Below are positions 61,502-64,000 of a DNA stretch of 64,000 bases, piece by piece. The translations under genes were made by a program, and so were the position numbers. The notes under the pieces are model-generated. The model was not told where the DNA came from and made no database searches. It saw nothing but the letters and a program-made list of their open reading frames with translations. Origin of the DNA: JAKPUX01 sp035353815 (GTDB lineage: Bacteria > Zhuqueibacterota > Zhuqueibacteria > Residuimicrobiales > Residuimicrobiaceae); assembly GCA_035353815.1 (NCBI GenBank), contig DAOQAG010000006.1:1-64000 (forward strand). Reading direction: 5' to 3'. Every line of letters begins with the position of its first letter. Positions within the stretch are counted from its first letter, which is position 1.

Positions 61502-62083
61502 ATGAATCCGGGAAAACGCGACAGAATTCTCAAAGCCGCCATCAGTGTCTTTGCCGAGCGTGGCTTTTATAATGCCAAGATGGAAGATATCGCCCGTGAG
61601 GCCGGCGTCGCCGTGGGGACGACCTATCTCTATTTTGAGAACAAGGATGACCTGATGATCTCCATCTTTGAGGAGGAGATGGCCCCGATCATCACCCGCA
61701 TGCGCGAACTCCTCGCCGCCAGCCAGAGCGCCGGCGAAAAGATTGCCACATTTATCCGTTCTCATTTGACCTTTGTCGAACAGAATCCCGACATGGCTCA
61801 TCTCCTCGAAGTGGAGATGCGCTTCTGCAGCAAATTCATCCTCGGCTATCAAGGCGGCAGTTTCAAGGAGTACCTCGATCTGATCGCCGCAATCCTGGTC
61901 GAGGGCCAGATCGCGGGCGAATTTGATTCGGAGATCCACCCGACTATTTTCAAGCAGATCGTTTTCGGCGCGGTGGATCAGATCGCCACGACTTATACCG
62001 TCTCCCGGAGCAAGCGCATCAGCCTCGCCAGCTATGCCGATGAAATTGCCAAGGTGATTCTCAACGGCATCCGCAAAAAATGA
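61502..62083 (+). CDS. TetR-family regulator, probable fatty-acid (FadR-like) repressor
   Basis: 193 residues from the ATG at 61502 (MNPGKRDRIL...); GAGGG lies 7 nt upstream and the earlier GTG is less likely. N-terminal helix-turn-helix: ILKAAISVFAERGFYNAKMEDIAREAGVAVGTTYLYFENKDDLM (about 8-50). The C-terminal ligand domain (HPTIFKQIVFGAVDQIATTYTVSR) resembles the FadR/YsiA group that responds to acyl-CoA. Five inverted-repeat sites around its gene and the FadL and Etf genes fit such a role. Effector identity is inferred from neighbours. Confidence 0.88.
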   Translation: MNPGKRDRILKAAISVFAERGFYNAKMEDIAREAGVAVGTTYLYFENKDDLMISIFEEEMAPIITRMRELLAASQSAGEKIATFIRSHLTFVEQNPDMAHLLEVEMRFCSKFILGYQGGSFKEYLDLIAAILVEGQIAGEFDSEIHPTIFKQIVFGAVDQIATTYTVSRSKRISLASYADEIAKVILNGIRKK

Positions 62084-62093
62084 ATATGATTCA
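62081..62093. promoter_or_regulatory. TetR operator candidate between tetR and etfB
   Basis: TGAATATGATTCA, a perfect match to the motif. It overlaps the tetR stop codon (62081-62083) and lies 8 bp upstream of a promoter-like TTGCAT-16-TAAATT (62102-62129). Confidence 0.7.
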
Positions 62094-62101
62094 AAAAACT
62101 G

Positions 62102-62129
62102 TTGCATTTGTCTGATGATTTACTAAATT
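62102..62129 (+). promoter_or_regulatory. Putative promoter of the etf operon
   Basis: TTGCAT (62102-62107), 16-bp spacer, TAAATT (62124-62129). A terminator-like hairpin follows before etfB, so use of this promoter would require read-through or antitermination. Confidence 0.45.
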
Positions 62130-62149
62130 AGAAGCGCGTTGATTCCACC

Positions 62150-62174
62150 GACCGGCCAGCGCCGGTCTTTTTTT
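62150..62174 (+). terminator. Intrinsic terminator after tetR
   Basis: GACCGG, loop CCAGCG, CCGGTC, then seven T. It lies between the putative etf promoter and etfB, so it may also act in the etf leader. Confidence 0.8.
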
Positions 62175-62256
62175 ATATCCACCCGGAAGAGCGGACCTCC
62201 CGCACGCGGGCAAACCGCGCGAAAGCCCGTCCTTCCCCGAAAGGAGTAGATGAACG

Positions 62257-63009
62257 GTGAAAATCCTGGTCCTCATCAAACAGGTCCCCGATACGGAAGC
62301 GGCCATCAAGCCGGCCGCCGATCAGATCAGTGTGGCCGAAGCCGGTGTGAAATTTATCATCAATCCCTACGATGAATATGCCCTCGAGGAGGCCTTGCGC
62401 ATCAAAGAGGCCCGGCCGGGCACAACGGTGAAAGCCGTCACGCTCGGCCCCGCCCACAGCGCCGAAGCCCTGCGCAGCGCCACGGCTATGGGCGTCGACG
62501 AGGTGCTCCTCCTCAAAACAGAATCGCCTCTCGCTGACGGCCTGGCCACGGCCAGAGCCCTGGCCGCCGCTTTGGCCGGTGATTCCTTTGACCTGATCCT
62601 CACCGGCAAGGAGTCGATCGATGACGGCAACATGCAGGTCGGTCCCATGGTAGCCGAACTCCTCGGTCTGGCCTGCCTCACCGTGGTCACCAGGCTGACT
62701 GTTGCGGAGGAGAATCTGACCGCCGAGTGCGAAACCGATGCCGGACTCGCTCTCTTCACCGCGCCCTTGCCCGCTGTCGTCACCTGCCAAAAGGGACTGA
62801 ACGAGCCGCGGTATCCCTCCATTCGCGGCAAGATGGCGGCGATGAAAATGGTCATTCCGGAACAATCCGCCGCCGTTGACCCGGGCCTGCTGCGCATCAC
62901 ACGCCTGACCCCGCCTCCTGCACGCGCAGGCGGCAAGCTGGTTGGCGAAGGCAGCACCGCCGTGCCGGAACTCGTCAAGCTGCTCCATACCGAAGCCAAA
63001 GTACTTTAG
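62257..63009 (+). CDS. etfB: Electron transfer flavoprotein, beta subunit
   Basis: 250 residues from a GTG start with AAGGAG 10 nt upstream. EtfB binds AMP structurally and, with EtfA, carries electrons from acyl-CoA dehydrogenases to the quinone pool. Seen: MKILVLIKQVPDTEAAIKP at the N-terminus, NPYDEYALEEALRIKE, GKESIDDGNMQVGPMVAELLG (AMP loop), and the signature PAVVTCQKGLNEPRYPSIRGKMAAMK. EtfA follows after 14 bp. The link with FadL and the TetR sites points to beta-oxidation. Confidence 0.95.
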   Translation: MKILVLIKQVPDTEAAIKPAADQISVAEAGVKFIINPYDEYALEEALRIKEARPGTTVKAVTLGPAHSAEALRSATAMGVDEVLLLKTESPLADGLATARALAAALAGDSFDLILTGKESIDDGNMQVGPMVAELLGLACLTVVTRLTVAEENLTAECETDAGLALFTAPLPAVVTCQKGLNEPRYPSIRGKMAAMKMVIPEQSAAVDPGLLRITRLTPPPARAGGKLVGEGSTAVPELVKLLHTEAKVL

Positions 63010-63023
63010 CCAGGAGATCCACC

Positions 63024-64000
63024 ATGCCGATGGTATTGGCTGTAACCGAGATGCAGGATGGACGCCTGCGCAAAACAAGCCGTGAAGTGGTCTCCCAGGC
63101 GCGACAGATCGCGGACGCCATGGGCGCAGAAGTGACCGCATTGATGATGACCGGGCCCGCAAACGCGGAGGAGGGAGCAAGCCTGGGGAGCTGCGGTGCC
63201 AGCCAGGTGCTGCTGGCGCGAGCGACGCTGCTGGAAAATTACCACGGGGAGCTCTACCGGCAAGCCGTACTGGCGGCGATCGCACAGACCGACGCAACCG
63301 TGGTCCTCTTTCCCGCCACCTCCATGGGCCGGGATCTCGCCCCGCGCGTCGCTGCTGCACGCGGCGCAGCCCTGGCCAGTGACTGCACGGGACTGACCTG
63401 GCAGGAGGGGGGCTTGATCGCGCAAAAGCCGCTCTATGCCGGCAAGGTGATGGCCGAACTGACGCTCACAGGCCCGCTGCAAATGGCTTCCCTGCGCCCC
63501 AATCTCTTTCCCGTGCGCGATCTTTTTCCGGGGCAAAACGCGGCGATTGTGCCGCTCGAACTGCCGGCCTTGACGGCAAAGGCCGTGCTCCAGGAGGTGC
63601 GCCGCCGCGACGCAAGCCACCTGGATGTCAGCGATGCCGAAATCATCCTCTGCGGCGGGCGCGGCATGCGCGGTCCCGATAACTTTGGCCTCCTTGAGGA
63701 GATCGCCGCTAAGCTCGGCGGAGCGGTGGCGGCGACGCGCGCTGTGGTCGATTCGGGCTGGAGACCGCACCGCGACCAGGTGGGGCAAACTGGAAAGGTG
63801 GTCTCGCCCAATCTCTACATTATGTGCGGCGCATCCGGCTCGATCCAGCATTGGGCCGGAATGTCCGGCTCGCGCTGCATCGTCGCCATCAACAAGGATC
63901 CCAACGCGCCGATCATGCAGCGTGCCGATTACCGCCTCATCGGCGACCTCTTCGAGGTTCTCCCGGTGCTCAAGGAGGAGATCGCCCGGCTGCGCGGCTG
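63024..64000 (+). CDS. etfA: Electron transfer flavoprotein, alpha subunit, 3' end outside window
   Basis: Open from the ATG at 63024 (AGGAG box) to the window edge, 325 codons, so only a few residues should be missing. FAD-binding C-terminal domain is clear: CGGRGMRGPDNFGLLEEIA, AVVDSGWRPHRDQVGQTGKVVSPNLYIMCGASGSIQHWAGM, and AINKDPNAPIMQRADYRLIGDLFEVLPVL. These are the standard EtfA motifs, including the GQTGK and SGxIQH flavin contacts. The N-terminal half (MPMVLAVTEMQDGRLRKTSREVVSQARQIA) matches as well. It pairs with EtfB in one transcript. Confidence 0.95.
   Translation, partial: MPMVLAVTEMQDGRLRKTSREVVSQARQIADAMGAEVTALMMTGPANAEEGASLGSCGASQVLLARATLLENYHGELYRQAVLAAIAQTDATVVLFPATSMGRDLAPRVAAARGAALASDCTGLTWQEGGLIAQKPLYAGKVMAELTLTGPLQMASLRPNLFPVRDLFPGQNAAIVPLELPALTAKAVLQEVRRRDASHLDVSDAEIILCGGRGMRGPDNFGLLEEIAAKLGGAVAATRAVVDSGWRPHRDQVGQTGKVVSPNLYIMCGASGSIQHWAGMSGSRCIVAINKDPNAPIMQRADYRLIGDLFEVLPVLKEEIARLRG

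Overview
This is a high-GC bacterial chromosome window from a diderm that uses a type IX-like secretion route. Seven large exported proteins end in the C-terminal sorting module recognisable by a QNYPNPFNP-type motif followed by a short beta-sandwich ending in LxK or LLQ. A PorV-type outer-membrane protein and three TonB-dependent receptors are also present. That combination points to the FCB superphylum; KSB1/Calditrichota-like lineages fit best, but this is inferred from protein style and not from a marker gene.

Bases 1 to about 31.7 kb form a glucuronoxylan-utilisation locus. It holds the 3' part of xylose isomerase, two secreted GH10 xylanases flanking a parallel beta-helix protein, a secreted protein with a duplicated unknown domain, a second beta-helix protein, and a Caulobacter-type TonB receptor. 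These are followed by a GPH symporter with a cytoplasmic GH3, and then an operon of GH8 exo-oligoxylanase, GH115 alpha-glucuronidase, a UroD-superfamily methyltransferase-like protein and a BNR_4 propeller. A divergent LacI regulator, a CotH-type protein, tRNA-Arg(TCT) and a secreted esterase close the region. The likely flow is extracellular GH10 cleavage, TonB-dependent uptake, periplasmic trimming by GH115 and GH8, symport, then GH3 and XylA. Three LacI-type operators (TTGAACCGNTTCAA and close variants) sit on matching promoters of the GH3, GH8 and lacI units, so the two import/trimming operons read as one regulon.

Bases 32 to 41 kb carry a four-gene surface cassette: TonB receptor, PorV, a 1189-residue exported Ca-binding/FnIII protein, and a SurA/PpiC-like lipoprotein. 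Bases 41 to 46 kb hold a peptidoglycan-binding membrane protein, a DUF5916/CBM9 outer-membrane protein and an unassigned cytoplasmic protein. Bases 46 to 52.6 kb encode an AddB/AddA helicase-nuclease pair, followed by an APC permease and an ICMT-like methyltransferase.

Bases 55 to 59.6 kb are a minus-strand operon: lipoprotein, TonB receptor and M49-like metallopeptidase lipoprotein. Bases 59.8 to 64 kb are a fatty-acid oxidation module: FadL-type porin, divergent TetR regulator and EtfB/EtfA (EtfA runs off the window). Five copies of TGAATNNNATTCA or near matches lie on the promoters and between tetR and etfB.

Several intergenic gaps contain short tandem arrays (units of 38, 63, 60 and 51-52 bp) that are not coding. 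No insertion sequence, CRISPR array or rRNA was seen.
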